A DNA stretch of 64,000 bases from Sodalis ligni (GCF_016865525.2 NZ_CP075169.1:4650337-4714336); one strand, 5' to 3'; shown: positions 18,865 through 28,378, counted from the stretch's first letter. Made by a program: numbers and translations. Notes: generated from the sequence alone by a model not told the origin.

Positions 18865-19965
18865 ATGGCGAGCGTCAACATTCGTCAGATCGGTAAAGCC
18901 TATGGAGAAACCACCGTGCTCAAAGGCGTCTCGCTGGATATCCGCGACGGTGAGTTTCTGACATTAATCGGTCCTTCCGGCTGCGGAAAATCGACACTGT
19001 TGCGCATCCTGGCGGGTCTGGAAGCGCAGGACAGCGGCAGTATTGAACTGGATGGAGAGAACATTGATGCGCGCCGCCCAAGCGGACGTGATGTCGCGAT
19101 GGTTTTCCAGTCTTATGCGCTTTATCCCCATTTCACGGTGTTTGACAATATAGCCCTGCCGCTGAGGATGCAGCGACTGAGTCGTATTCAGCGCCTGCCG
19201 GTGCTGGGTTACCTGCTGCCGGCACGAAAAAGCATAGAGCGTGCTATCGCCGGTGAAGTGAACCAGGTCGCGAAGATGCTGAATATCGACCCTCTTTTGC
19301 AGCGTAAACCGGGGCAGTTATCGGGTGGACAGCGCCAGCGCGTGGCACTGGGCCGCGCTATGGTTCGTCGTCCCAAAATATTCCTGATGGATGAACCGCT
19401 TTCCAACCTTGATGCGAAACTGCGCGTGCAAATGCGCGCTGAGATTGTGGCGTTGCATCGCCGCCTTGGCGTGACGTTTGTCTATGTAACGCACGATCAG
19501 GCTGAAGCGATGACCATGTCCGACCGCGTTGCCGTCATGGTCGGCGGCGATGTCCTGCAAATAGCGCCGCCGGAAGAGCTGTATCGTAATCCGGCTGAAA
19601 TCCGGGTTGCTGAACTGATTGGCAGCCCGAAGATTAATATTCTGGCCGTTGACGCTATGCCGGGAGCCGCAAGGTACGGCTTTGCCTGCGCACACCGCAT
19701 TGGCTTTCGACCTGAATCAGCGTCCATTGTAACCAGCGGAACCGGCGTGCTGGAAGGCGTGGTCAGCAATGTTGAGAACTTCGGTGCGGATATTTTCATT
19801 CATGTCGATATCAACGGCGCGGGCAGGATTATCGTGCGACGTGACCCGCATTCGCCTCGCCTCTCGCCGGGTAACGCCGTGGGCATCATGCTCGATCCGC
19901 GCCAGATCCTGGTTTTTGATACCGATGGCAAGCGGCTGACGGAAAAGGAGCGGATCGCGGTATGA
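18865..19965 (+). CDS. Ugp/MalK-type ABC transporter ATP-binding protein
   Basis: A 366-residue ATPase. Walker A is GPSGCGKST (residues 36-44), the Q-loop VFQSYALYPHFTVFDN, the signature LSGGQRQRVALGRAM, Walker B IFLMDEPLSNLD, the switch His in VTHDQAEAMTMSD; a TOBE regulatory domain follows from about residue 250. An insert near residues 105-130 makes it slightly longer than MalK core domains. UgpC is the closest well-known type, which powers import of glycerol-3-phosphate and its diesters. It starts two bases after the previous stop. Confidence 0.9.
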   Translation: MASVNIRQIGKAYGETTVLKGVSLDIRDGEFLTLIGPSGCGKSTLLRILAGLEAQDSGSIELDGENIDARRPSGRDVAMVFQSYALYPHFTVFDNIALPLRMQRLSRIQRLPVLGYLLPARKSIERAIAGEVNQVAKMLNIDPLLQRKPGQLSGGQRQRVALGRAMVRRPKIFLMDEPLSNLDAKLRVQMRAEIVALHRRLGVTFVYVTHDQAEAMTMSDRVAVMVGGDVLQIAPPEELYRNPAEIRVAELIGSPKINILAVDAMPGAARYGFACAHRIGFRPESASIVTSGTGVLEGVVSNVENFGADIFIHVDINGAGRIIVRRDPHSPRLSPGNAVGIMLDPRQILVFDTDGKRLTEKERIAV

Positions 19966-21734
19966 GCGAATTACACGTTGTGACAGCCAGGGCAAACCGG
20001 CAGGCACCGAAAAAGTCGCTGGTGCAGGCTCAGCGGCACTTCGCTTATCTGTCGGTATTTCCCGCCGCCTTGTTACTGATTGTGCTGCTGTTCGTTCCGG
20101 CGCTGGTGGTGATAGTCGTCTCACTGACCGACTGGCAGTTTGGTACATCGGCGCTCCGGTTTATTGGCCTGGAAAATTTCAACACACTATTCTCCGACCC
20201 GGTGTTCTGGACGGCGCTGAAAAATACGTTGCTGTATGTGGCCATCGTAGTACCGGGAACCTTGATTCTGGGCCTGACCGTCGCGCTGTTAATCGAGTCC
20301 AGCCCCAGCCTGCGCGGCTTTTATCGTGCGATTCACTTTCTTCCGGTGATGTCGACGATGTCGGCAATGGCCATCGTCTGGGGGTCAATGCTTCATCCCA
20401 CCATTGGCCTGGTGAATCGCGTGTTGTCGGTATTCGGTATTACCGGCCCTAACTGGTTACGAGATGAAGATACGGCTCTGCTGGTGATTGCCGTTATTGG
20501 CATCTGGCAAAACTTTGGCTTCGCCATGGTGCTGTTTGTTTCCGGACTGAAGTCTATTCCAGAGGATCTCTATCACGCCGCCGCCATTGATGGGGCCGAC
20601 GGCATTGTCGATAGGCTTCGTACCGTCACCCTTCCTATGCTCGGACCCGTGATGATCTTCGTCAGCATAATGACCGCATGCCGGGCTTTTGAAGTGTTCG
20701 ACAGCGTCAGTGTTCTCACTCAGGGCGGACCGAATTATGCCTCGGAAGTCCTGCTGCACCGGCTCTATACCGAAAGTTTTGACTACCTGAGAACCGGCTA
20801 CGGCGCGGCGCTTACCGTGGTTTATCTGCTGATTGTTGTCTGTCTCACTCTCGGCCAGTCGAAAATCCTTGAGCGGCGGGTACATTACTTCATGATTAAA
20901 TTTTCCTCATTGTCTCTTTCGCCGAAGCTGGTGTTGCGGCATGTGATTCTGCTGTGTACCGCCTTGTTTACCCTGCTCCCCTTTATCTGGATGGTGAGCC
21001 TGTCCCTGAAGCCTCAGCAGGAGATTTTCGCGGACGATTTCCATTTGTGGCCAACGCACTTTTTCGGACTTGAGAACTACCGTGCGGCGTTGACTTCTGT
21101 ACCGATGTTGCGGTTTCTCGCCAATGGCGTCTTTGTCTGCGCGGTGATTTTCCTGATCCAGCTTATCGTGTGCGTGCCCTGCGCTTATGCGCTGGCAAAA
21201 CTGCGATTTCGCGGCCGGGATACCCTGTTTTCCGCCGTGCTGGTTGGTTTACTGGTGCCGCCGCAGGCCCTGGCGATCCCTCACTTTTTAATGCTGTATG
21301 TGTTTGGCATCCTCAATACCTATGCATCGCTGATTCTGCCGTGGATGATTTCGGCCTTCGGCATCTTTTTGCTGCGTCAGTTCTTTCGCAAAATCCCCGA
21401 AGAGATTCTTCAGGCTGCGCGACTGGATGGCCTGAGCGAGTTCTCCATTATCTGGCGCATTATCATGCCAATGAGCACGCCGGCAATCGCCTCATTCGGC
21501 ATTTTTTCGTTAGTTGCGCACTGGAACGATCTGTTCTGGCCCATGATCGCGGTTCGCGACCAGGCAATCTCGACACCGGCATTGGGCATCTTATTATTCC
21601 GGGATGATGAATCCGGTCAGTCACTGGGACCACTGATGGCGGGGGCGGTAATTATTGTTATTCCGTTGATTTTCGTTTTCCTTGCAGCACAGCGTCGTTT
21701 TATTGATGGCATGACAACATCGGCAAATAAATAA
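19962..21734 (+). CDS. Fused UgpA-UgpE type ABC permease
   Basis: A 590-residue protein joining two complete permeases. Residues 1 to about 310 match the UgpA/MalF type with the EAA loop YHAAAIDGADGIVDRLRTVT; residues 311-590 begin MIKFSSLSLSPK at ATG 20892 and match UgpE/MalG with its own EAA loop ILQAARLDGLSEFSIIWRI. Such subunits are usually separate genes overlapping by ATGA. Here the junction TACTTCATGATT is in frame; a single extra T relative to TACTCATGA would create the fusion, so it may be recent or a sequence error. It overlaps the ATPase gene by four bases. Confidence 0.88.
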   Translation: MSELHVVTARANRQAPKKSLVQAQRHFAYLSVFPAALLLIVLLFVPALVVIVVSLTDWQFGTSALRFIGLENFNTLFSDPVFWTALKNTLLYVAIVVPGTLILGLTVALLIESSPSLRGFYRAIHFLPVMSTMSAMAIVWGSMLHPTIGLVNRVLSVFGITGPNWLRDEDTALLVIAVIGIWQNFGFAMVLFVSGLKSIPEDLYHAAAIDGADGIVDRLRTVTLPMLGPVMIFVSIMTACRAFEVFDSVSVLTQGGPNYASEVLLHRLYTESFDYLRTGYGAALTVVYLLIVVCLTLGQSKILERRVHYFMIKFSSLSLSPKLVLRHVILLCTALFTLLPFIWMVSLSLKPQQEIFADDFHLWPTHFFGLENYRAALTSVPMLRFLANGVFVCAVIFLIQLIVCVPCAYALAKLRFRGRDTLFSAVLVGLLVPPQALAIPHFLMLYVFGILNTYASLILPWMISAFGIFLLRQFFRKIPEEILQAARLDGLSEFSIIWRIIMPMSTPAIASFGIFSLVAHWNDLFWPMIAVRDQAISTPALGILLFRDDESGQSLGPLMAGAVIIVIPLIFVFLAAQRRFIDGMTTSANK

Positions 21735-21765
21735 GCTTTTATTTTAATGACTCCAGGAGAATACC

Positions 21766-23052
21766 ATGTCTTTACAGGCTTCAGTGTGCAGCCGCATTTT
21801 ATCCGGCGCGATTATTTTGTCTGGCATTACGGCAGCCCATGCAGACGATAAAATAACGCTTGATGTGCTGTATACCACCCCGGGGACGTTCAATTCCCTA
21901 CAGAAGGAATTAGCAAAACGCTTTACCGAGACGCATCCTGATATTGAAATAAAGTTTCGTAATCCGGTAAAAGGATATGAAGAAGCTGCGCAGGAAATTT
22001 TGCGCGGGCAAATCACCCATAGCATGCCGGATGTTGCTTTCAACGGAATCAACCAAATCGGATTGTTTGTTGACCGTGGTATTGGGGCGCCTCTGGATAC
22101 ATACATCAAGAAAGAGGGTGGCCTGGATAAATTAGGTTATTACCCGACGCTGGCTAAGCTTGGGACCTGGAAAGGCAAGCAATACGGTTTGCCTTTTGCG
22201 GTTTCCACACCGGTTCTTTACGTCAATACCGATCTGGTAAAAGCGGCGGGCGGCAATCCAGATCGGTTACCGGGCACCTGGCCTGACTTGATCAAACTCG
22301 GTAAAGCGATTGAGAGCCACTCGAAATCGCCGGTAACAGGCCTTTATTACCAGTGGGAGCAGACCGGCAACTGGCTGTTTCAGACGCTGATAACCAGTAA
22401 AGGCGGACACATGCTGCAACCTGATAGCTGCAAAATCGGCTTTAACGGTGATGCGGGTAAATGGGCGCTGCAAACGCTTGAGTCGTTTGGAAAGTCAGGC
22501 ATGCCTAACCTGGCGCTCGGACAGGCTCGCCAGTCATTTGTTTCGGGTACGATAGGCATCATGGCGGATTCAACGTCCTATGTCGCCGCCGCTGAAAAGC
22601 AGATCAACGGAACGTTCGGCTTTAAAACGATGCCCTTCCCGCTGGCCGCTGCGCAAGGTCGGTTACCGGCGGGCGGAAACGTTGCCATGGTGCTTTCTAC
22701 CGATACCAAACGTCAGGCCGCGGCATGGGAGTATGTTAAATTCGTCACCGGTCCTGAAGGCCAGACCGCAATGGCCAACCTGACAGGTTATATGCCCGGA
22801 AACAAAATAGCCGTTGAGAAAGCAGACCTGCTCGGCAACTTTTACGCGTCCCATCCGAACCATACCACCAGCCTGAAGCAGGTGCCGGTATTAGGCGAAT
22901 GGGCATCGTTCCCGGGTGAAAACTCGCTAAAAATAATTGAAGTGATTAAAGACCACACCGAAGCGTTAGTGACGGCTCGAGACAATGCGGCTGATACCAT
23001 GCCAAAACTGGTTCAGGATGTTAATGCCCTGATGCCTGCTGAGTGTAGGTAA
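21766..23052 (+). CDS. UgpB-type extracellular solute-binding protein
   Basis: A 428-residue family-1 solute-binding protein with a signal peptide ending at HADDKI (residues 25-30), then TLDVLYTTPGTFNSLQKELA, IGLFVDRGI, YGLPFAVSTPVLYVN and WEYVKFVTGPEGQ, all usual for UgpB/MalE relatives. As the last gene of the operon it supplies the ligand for the fused permease. By context the ligand is a phosphonate or a glycerol-phosphate-like ester (inference). It sits behind a GGAG site and is followed by a hairpin. Confidence 0.88.
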   Translation: MSLQASVCSRILSGAIILSGITAAHADDKITLDVLYTTPGTFNSLQKELAKRFTETHPDIEIKFRNPVKGYEEAAQEILRGQITHSMPDVAFNGINQIGLFVDRGIGAPLDTYIKKEGGLDKLGYYPTLAKLGTWKGKQYGLPFAVSTPVLYVNTDLVKAAGGNPDRLPGTWPDLIKLGKAIESHSKSPVTGLYYQWEQTGNWLFQTLITSKGGHMLQPDSCKIGFNGDAGKWALQTLESFGKSGMPNLALGQARQSFVSGTIGIMADSTSYVAAAEKQINGTFGFKTMPFPLAAAQGRLPAGGNVAMVLSTDTKRQAAAWEYVKFVTGPEGQTAMANLTGYMPGNKIAVEKADLLGNFYASHPNHTTSLKQVPVLGEWASFPGENSLKIIEVIKDHTEALVTARDNAADTMPKLVQDVNALMPAECR

Positions 23053-23060
23053 CAGCGATA

Positions 23061-23086
23061 TTCCGCCAGAAATGCCCCTGGCGGAA
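23061..23086 (+). terminator. Hairpin after the phosphonate-type operon
   Basis: TTCCGCCAG (23061-23069) and CTGGCGGAA (23078-23086) form a 9-bp stem with an 8-base loop, nine bases after the last operon gene. The following tract is only weakly T-rich. Confidence 0.55.
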
Positions 23087-23169
23087 TTCATTAAGCTCAA
23101 GCGCGCCCTATACCGTAGCCTTTGCAACCTGCCAAACACATCAGCAGCGGCAGCCAGAGAATCGACTGT

Positions 23170-23370
23170 TTACTCGATATAAGGACCAAGGATGACGTCA
23201 TTGCCCCTTATTGCCTCCTCAAGGGAGTCGACCTTGAAGGCGACATGGGTATAGTCTTCAAAAGTGGCTGCAACGGAGAATCCGGTGTGAATCGGTGCCA
23301 CTGTATTTTGAAGTTACCCGGATCATCAGCGGTAAACATTCCGGCTATTTCACTAAAATGGCCTTCGTGT
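23170..23370 (-). pseudogene. Glyoxalase/VOC-family gene remnant
   Basis: Read leftward, one frame gives FSEIAGMFTADDPGNFKIQW and HRFTPDSPLQPLLK. A second frame gives HVAFKVDSLEEAIRGNDVIL and GPYIE before a stop at 23170. This is the centre of a VOC-family protein with both ends missing and a frameshift between the two parts. It has no start codon and is presumably dead. The whole 430-bp gap between 23052 and 23480 contains nothing else apart from the hairpin. Confidence 0.55.
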
Positions 23371-23479
23371 TTTCATTCAAGATGATGACAGGCCGAACAT
23401 TTGTCTGAAAGCGCGGCTATCCTCACCATCAAGACAGTGATAACGCGGCGGACGGTAGCTAACCTCAAAAAAATAGCCT

Positions 23480-24436
23480 TCAAGGCTCGACGTTGATATC
23501 GGCAATGCGCCCCGCGGCACGCCGCATGATCGCGGGCGACTGGCCAAAGGCCCTGATAAAGGCGCGGCGCATTCTGTCTGAATCGCCAAATCCCGTTTGC
23601 TGAGCAATAGCGCTAATGGAATGGGTACTGTCTTCCATTAGATTCCGTGCGGCCTCCAACCGGATATTTTCCACCGCCTTCGCCGGCGATTGGCCGGTTT
23701 CAGTCTGAAATGTACGGCTGAATTGCCGGGGGCTGAGATTGGCCACTGCCGCCAGCTCCTCCACACCCAGGCGATTGCCCAAATTACGGCGAACGTAGGT
23801 GATCACTTTCTGCAATCGATCCGACTTGGGTTCCAGCTCAAGCAGGGTGGAATATTGCGCTTGCCCTCCGCTCCGGCGATGGTACATAACAAAGTGACGG
23901 GCGATGGCACGGGCCGTCTCGATACCGAAGTCGTCCTCAATCAACGCAAGCGCAAGATCAAGACCCGCCGTGCTTCCCGCACATGTCCAGATAGAACCGT
24001 CCACGATAAAAATTCGATTTTCCTCGACATGGACCAATGGGAAGCGCTCCTGGAGCTTTCTGGCGATTTTCCAATGCGTGGTCACCCTGAGACCATCCAG
24101 CAGACCGGCGGCGGCCAGCGCGAAGGTACCGGTGCACACGCCGGCGATTCTTCTGCTTCTCTGGCGTGCGGTACGCAGGAACTCAATCACCGCAGAGTCC
24201 GGCTGCACCGCGCCGCCACCCACCACCAGCAGGTCGAAATAGTCGTCGGAAAAGGGTTCCGTCTCCACCCACACGCCGACCGGGCCTCGCAACAGACCGC
24301 CTCGTTCGGACATCATCCGGGTCTCATACAGCTTCTCGCCCGCCAGTTGATTGGCGATATCGAAGGCACCCGCCACTGCGAGCTGTAATGGTGTGAACCC
24401 CGGATACAAAACAAAACCGACTTTCTGAACAGCCAT
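23480..24436 (-). CDS. GlxA-type transcriptional regulator (DJ-1/PfpI + AraC)
   Basis: A 318-residue regulator. Residues 1 to about 180 are a DJ-1/PfpI-like domain (GFVLYPGFTPLQLAVAGAFD, VCTGTFALAAAGLLDG with the nucleophile-elbow Cys). Residues 215-310 are an AraC double helix-turn-helix (LSPRQFSRTFQTETGQSPAK, IAQQTGFGDSDRMRRAF). It is divergent from the DHA2 efflux pump gene 95 bp away, so it is probably that gene's activator. Effectors of this family are mostly unknown. Confidence 0.9.
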   Translation of the reverse strand: MAVQKVGFVLYPGFTPLQLAVAGAFDIANQLAGEKLYETRMMSERGGLLRGPVGVWVETEPFSDDYFDLLVVGGGAVQPDSAVIEFLRTARQRSRRIAGVCTGTFALAAAGLLDGLRVTTHWKIARKLQERFPLVHVEENRIFIVDGSIWTCAGSTAGLDLALALIEDDFGIETARAIARHFVMYHRRSGGQAQYSTLLELEPKSDRLQKVITYVRRNLGNRLGVEELAAVANLSPRQFSRTFQTETGQSPAKAVENIRLEAARNLMEDSTHSISAIAQQTGFGDSDRMRRAFIRAFGQSPAIMRRAAGRIADINVEP

Positions 24437-24531
24437 CTCACGCTCCCGTTGTCTTAAAACGACGGAATTATGACATTTATGCCGCCTGTTATTAAAGCCA
24501 TACTTTTTGAAAATATCAAAAGGTTTACGTC

Positions 24532-26088
24532 ATGAATCCAACCAAGGCTTTTCCTCCCCCGCTGCATGGCGGCCAGCTGATCCTCGCCTCTATCGCGGTA
24601 GCGCTCGCAACGTTCATGACCGTGCTCGACTCGTCCATTGCCAATGTGGCCATTCCGAACATTTCGGGCAACCTTGGCGTATCGGTGGACGAAGGCACCT
24701 GGGTCATCACGGTGTTCGCCGCGGCGAATGCGGTATCCATCCCGCTCACCGGATGGCTCACGCAGCGTATCGGTCAGGTCAAGCTGTTCGTTGGCGCGAT
24801 CTTATTGTTTATCGTGGCGTCGTGGCTGTGCGGTATTTCTCCCACCATGCCGGTGCTCCTCACCGCGCGCATCCTGCAGGGCGTTATGGCCGGCCCGCTG
24901 ATTCCGCTGTCGCAGGCGATTTTGCTGGGTTCGTATCCCAAACACAAGTCCGCGATGGCGATTTCCCTCTGGGGGATGACGGCCACCGTGGGCCCCATCG
25001 CCGGCCCCTTGCTGGGGGGCTGGATCACGGACAGCTACAGCTGGTCGTGGATTTTCTTCATCAACATTCCCATCGGACTCTTCGCGGCGGGCGTCACCTG
25101 GATAATCTACCGAGACCGCGAAACGGCCACCAGAAAGCTGCCAATCGATGTGGTGGGTCTCAGCCTGCTGATAACCTGGGTCGCCTCGTTGCAGGTTGTG
25201 CTTGATAAAGGCAAAGATCTGGATTGGTTTTCATCGCCCCTTATCGTTGCCCTTGGCATTACCGCCCTGGTGAGCTTCGCATTCTTCATGGTATGGGAGT
25301 TGACCGAGGAGCATCCGATTATCGATCTCAGGCTGTTCGGACAGCGCAACTTCCTTGGCGGCACTATCGCTATCTCGGTGGGTTATGGGGTGTTCTTCGG
25401 CAATCTTGTGTTGCTGCCGCAGTGGATGCAGGAATACCTCAACTACCGTTCCGTTGATGCGGGATTGGTGACCGCGCCGCTCGGCTTTTTCGCCGTCATC
25501 ATGGCGCCGATCATGGGCCGCGTGTTGCCGCGCACCGACGCCCGCACCATTGCCACGCTCGGCTTTATCGGCTTTGCGTTCGTATTCCTGATGCGCTCGC
25601 AATATATTACCGAAATCGACACCTGGCATCTGGTCTTGCCCACGCTTTTGCAAGGCATCCCGATGCCGATGTTTTTCCTGGCGCTGACGTCAGTCATTCT
25701 GTCCGGCCAACCGGCCGATCGATTACCCGCCGCGGCGGGACTCTCCAACTTCGCGCGGGTGTTTTGCGGCGCGGTCGGCACGTCGCTGGCCGGCAACGAG
25801 TGGAACAACCGCACTGTCCTGCATCACGCCCGCCTCACCGAGCAGGCGAGCATTTACAATCCGGTATTCAATCAGCAGATCGATGCGCTCAAAGCGCTGC
25901 TGCATTCAGATACCCAGTCAGCCCAAACGCTGTTCGATTCCACGCTCAGCGCCCAAGCCGCCATGTTAGGGCTAAACGATATCTTTTATCTCTCGGCCGG
26001 TATCTTCATCCTGATCATTCCCCTGGTCTGGATCACGCGACCGACCAAGAGAAACCAAGCAGTTTCGATCAACGACGCGCATGCCTGA
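24532..26088 (+). CDS. DHA2-family multidrug efflux MFS transporter (EmrB-like)
   Basis: A 518-residue membrane protein with about 14 hydrophobic segments. ATFMTVLDSSIANVAIPNIS is the DHA2 motif D1; TDAR and GWITDSYSWSWIFFINIP are family motifs. It exports hydrophobic drugs or uncouplers against proton influx. EmrB normally works with the periplasmic adaptor EmrA and TolC; no adaptor gene is next to it here. It is probably regulated by the divergent GlxA-type protein. Confidence 0.9.
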   Translation: MNPTKAFPPPLHGGQLILASIAVALATFMTVLDSSIANVAIPNISGNLGVSVDEGTWVITVFAAANAVSIPLTGWLTQRIGQVKLFVGAILLFIVASWLCGISPTMPVLLTARILQGVMAGPLIPLSQAILLGSYPKHKSAMAISLWGMTATVGPIAGPLLGGWITDSYSWSWIFFINIPIGLFAAGVTWIIYRDRETATRKLPIDVVGLSLLITWVASLQVVLDKGKDLDWFSSPLIVALGITALVSFAFFMVWELTEEHPIIDLRLFGQRNFLGGTIAISVGYGVFFGNLVLLPQWMQEYLNYRSVDAGLVTAPLGFFAVIMAPIMGRVLPRTDARTIATLGFIGFAFVFLMRSQYITEIDTWHLVLPTLLQGIPMPMFFLALTSVILSGQPADRLPAAAGLSNFARVFCGAVGTSLAGNEWNNRTVLHHARLTEQASIYNPVFNQQIDALKALLHSDTQSAQTLFDSTLSAQAAMLGLNDIFYLSAGIFILIIPLVWITRPTKRNQAVSINDAHA

Positions 26089-26290
26089 AATCTGTTGCGG
26101 CGTTTTCGTCTGGAAATGAGAACCAACGCGGTTTGGGGAGTTAAACCGACACCGGATTCACCAGCGGCAGCAAGTAGTGATGTAAGTTGATACTTGATTT
26201 TTATACACTGGTTCTCCCGCCTTGGGCGTTATTCGCTGGCAGTCAATGCAGGACTTTAAGCCGCTCTCCGCAACGGCTTCTTAGTCTGTC

Positions 26291-26581
26291 TTATTGACGA
26301 GAAATATCACCGTCACGGGGACCGTCCGGTGGCGTTATGGCATCGCCGACGGTATTAATGCGCTTTTTTTCGAGATCGTGATGAATATTTTGCCTTTTTC
26401 CTATCTGGTCATCTGCAATAACCGCGGCAAAATAAGCAATAAGCATCGTGTCGGTCAGGGTGCCTCTATACGCTTCCCAACCCAACACCGCGGTGACGGC
26501 GATGAAGCCAAGGCCTTTCATCCATTTGCTTAAAGAGGGCTGTCCGTCGCCCGTGCTATTGAATACGTCGAGGATTGGCAT
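26291..26581 (-). CDS. Small membrane protein of a phage lysis cassette (holin-like)
   Basis: A 96-residue protein with one or two hydrophobic segments (GLGFIAVTAVLGWEAY and TMLIAYFAAVIA, residues 28-60) and a charged C-terminus. Its ATG overlaps the stop of the upstream endolysin gene (TAATG), the normal arrangement of lysis cassettes. It would release or regulate the endolysin. No other phage gene is near, so it is a leftover or a recruited cassette. Family assignment is by context only. Confidence 0.6.
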   Translation of the reverse strand: MPILDVFNSTGDGQPSLSKWMKGLGFIAVTAVLGWEAYRGTLTDTMLIAYFAAVIADDQIGKRQNIHHDLEKKRINTVGDAITPPDGPRDGDISRQ

Positions 26582-27207
26582 TATAGCAGCACCTTGCAGG
26601 CGGTTTGATACCGGGCCTGCCTATCGTTGAGACCGTTAGTTCCACCGTTGATACGTTTCGTTAATCCCAGCATGTCCTTGAGATCGGCGAATGCATTGCA
26701 GTCATTGGCATCCCAGAACCACCCAGCGGATTGAGCAGCGTTCACGTCTTCGAGGAGTAAGTCAGGGTCGGCAACCAGGTCCAGGTGGAGTTTTTGACCG
26801 CAGGCAAGGTAATTATCATGAAAGGTGACCTGTTTGAGCCCCCGGCCACGATAGCGCCAGCCATCGCCGGCCAACTGGTTACCGTAGCGGCCACCGTAAA
26901 CGATATTTGCGATTGCCATCTGCCGCTCGGGAGATAAAGCCGGCTCCCCTTCCTTACGACCGAGCTGTTCACGCTGCGCGGCGGTTAATCTGTTGCCAAA
27001 TATCGATAATCCGACGACAGAATAATTAAAAGATTCGGATAGCCTGGTAAATCCGGCTGACTCCGTTCCAATTTGAGCAATGAATGCCGCTTGGCGTAAG
27101 CCCGTATCGATACCGAACTTATTCATGGTGTCAGTTAAGGGTATAAACCAACGGGCGGCAAGGGAAGGGGTAATGTTAGCCGCAAAACGAAAATCATCTT
27201 GATTCAT
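26581..27207 (-). CDS. Glycoside hydrolase family 19 endolysin
   Basis: A 208-residue phage-type lysozyme/chitinase-fold enzyme: QAAFIAQIGTESAGFTRLSE contains the catalytic Glu region, followed by NIVYGGRYGN, GWRYRGRGLKQVT and INGGTNGLNDRQARY, the GH19 end motif. It cleaves peptidoglycan during lysis. ATG 27207 is chosen because of the GGAGGGGG site just upstream. It is coupled to the small membrane protein. Together they form a stranded lysis pair between the efflux pump and an AraC regulator. Confidence 0.85.
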   Translation of the reverse strand: MNQDDFRFAANITPSLAARWFIPLTDTMNKFGIDTGLRQAAFIAQIGTESAGFTRLSESFNYSVVGLSIFGNRLTAAQREQLGRKEGEPALSPERQMAIANIVYGGRYGNQLAGDGWRYRGRGLKQVTFHDNYLACGQKLHLDLVADPDLLLEDVNAAQSAGWFWDANDCNAFADLKDMLGLTKRINGGTNGLNDRQARYQTACKVLL

Positions 27208-27259
27208 TGTTATCCCCCTCCACATCGTGCTTAGCCATTTCGGCGGTTCCGGGCGGCTT

Positions 27260-27425
27260 TTATTTTTGTGCGAAACTCTTTACCTGAATAAATATCAGTG
27301 CCGGCAAGCCAAAGGCAATCGCAATAAATAGCATCAGTGCAGCAATTAGCAGCGGGTCGATGAATAGTGCGGGGAATATAGTCGTGAAACCCGTGACGGT
27401 GAAGGGGACTTGTGCCGGCAATCCG
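27260..27425 (-). pseudogene. C-terminal fragment of a membrane protein
   Basis: An open frame without a start codon ends in LFIDPLLIAALMLFIAIAFG and LPALIFIQVKSFAQK before a stop at 27260. The hydrophobic pattern suggests the last membrane helix of a transporter whose main part is gone. No family could be recognised. Confidence 0.3.
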
Positions 27426-27436
27426 GCCCGATTGAT

Positions 27437-28378
27437 TTAAATGTTTAAATAAAGCGCGCCCCGGTCTGCGGTCTGCAGCCAGGGTTTATACCGGCGGCAA
27501 AAGGAAAATGCCGCTTTCATTTCCCGCGCTTCTTCTCCCGGACTGCGGTCAAAGAAACGCCGAAACTCGCGATTAAATTGCGAAGGGCTTTCATAACCCA
27601 CCCTGAACGCCGCCGAAGCAGCCGTCATATTATCGCGAATCATCAATAAACGCGCCTGATTCAGGCGTACGGACTTGATGTATTGCAAAGGCGACGTGCC
27701 GGTCACCACTTTAAAATGTTTATGGAAAGCGGGCACGCTCAGGCCGGCGTCGCTTGCCAGGATATCAATAGGCAAAGGCTGCGGGTAATCCAGATGAATG
27801 CGCTGCAACACTCTGGCGATGTTGGCAAAATGCCCCTGATTGACCAGCGCCGCCCTTATCGCGCCGCCGCGCTCCCCCACCAACGCTCGATAATACAGCT
27901 CACGCACCAGCTGCGGACCGATGACCTTTGCCTCTTGCGGCGAGGACAGCGCCCGCAGCAGGCGTAATGTCGTATCCGCCAGCGGGGCATCAAGGGGCGT
28001 TGAGATGATTCCTTCGGGTGCGGCGTTAGGCGGAGAATCCGGGGTGTCCAGCAACATCACCAGTTCCGATAACACCGTTCTGTCCAGCGAAACCGTCACC
28101 GCAAGCAAAGGTTCCTGCGGGCTGGCTTCCGTTTCGGTGGAAAACGGCAGCGGCACCGAAAGCACCAGATAATGCTGCTTGTCGTAAAAATATACCTTGT
28201 CCGCCAGGTAGCCGCGCTTATGGCCCTGGCAGACAATCACAATGCTCGGTTCATAGATCACCGGCGTGCGGCCCAGGGGGCGGTTGGAGCGCATGAAACG
28301 CACATCCTCCAGCAATGAGCGGGTATAGCCCTCGTTCGGGGCGAGGTCGCCAATCAGTGACACCATCTCATCGAACAT
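27437..28378 (-). CDS. AraC-family transcriptional regulator
   Basis: A 313-residue regulator with an N-terminal AraC_N cupin-like domain (YEPSIVIVCQGHKRGYLAD) and a C-terminal double helix-turn-helix (VPAFHKHFKVVTGTSPLQYI, AFRVGYESPSQFNREFRRFF). Start ATG 28378 (MFDEMVSLIGD) is preferred because AGAGGAG lies just upstream and the family begins there. It is divergent from an SDR enzyme gene, a common pairing for this subfamily, and probably controls it. Confidence 0.9.
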   Translation of the reverse strand: MFDEMVSLIGDLAPNEGYTRSLLEDVRFMRSNRPLGRTPVIYEPSIVIVCQGHKRGYLADKVYFYDKQHYLVLSVPLPFSTETEASPQEPLLAVTVSLDRTVLSELVMLLDTPDSPPNAAPEGIISTPLDAPLADTTLRLLRALSSPQEAKVIGPQLVRELYYRALVGERGGAIRAALVNQGHFANIARVLQRIHLDYPQPLPIDILASDAGLSVPAFHKHFKVVTGTSPLQYIKSVRLNQARLLMIRDNMTAASAAFRVGYESPSQFNREFRRFFDRSPGEEAREMKAAFSFCRRYKPWLQTADRGALYLNI

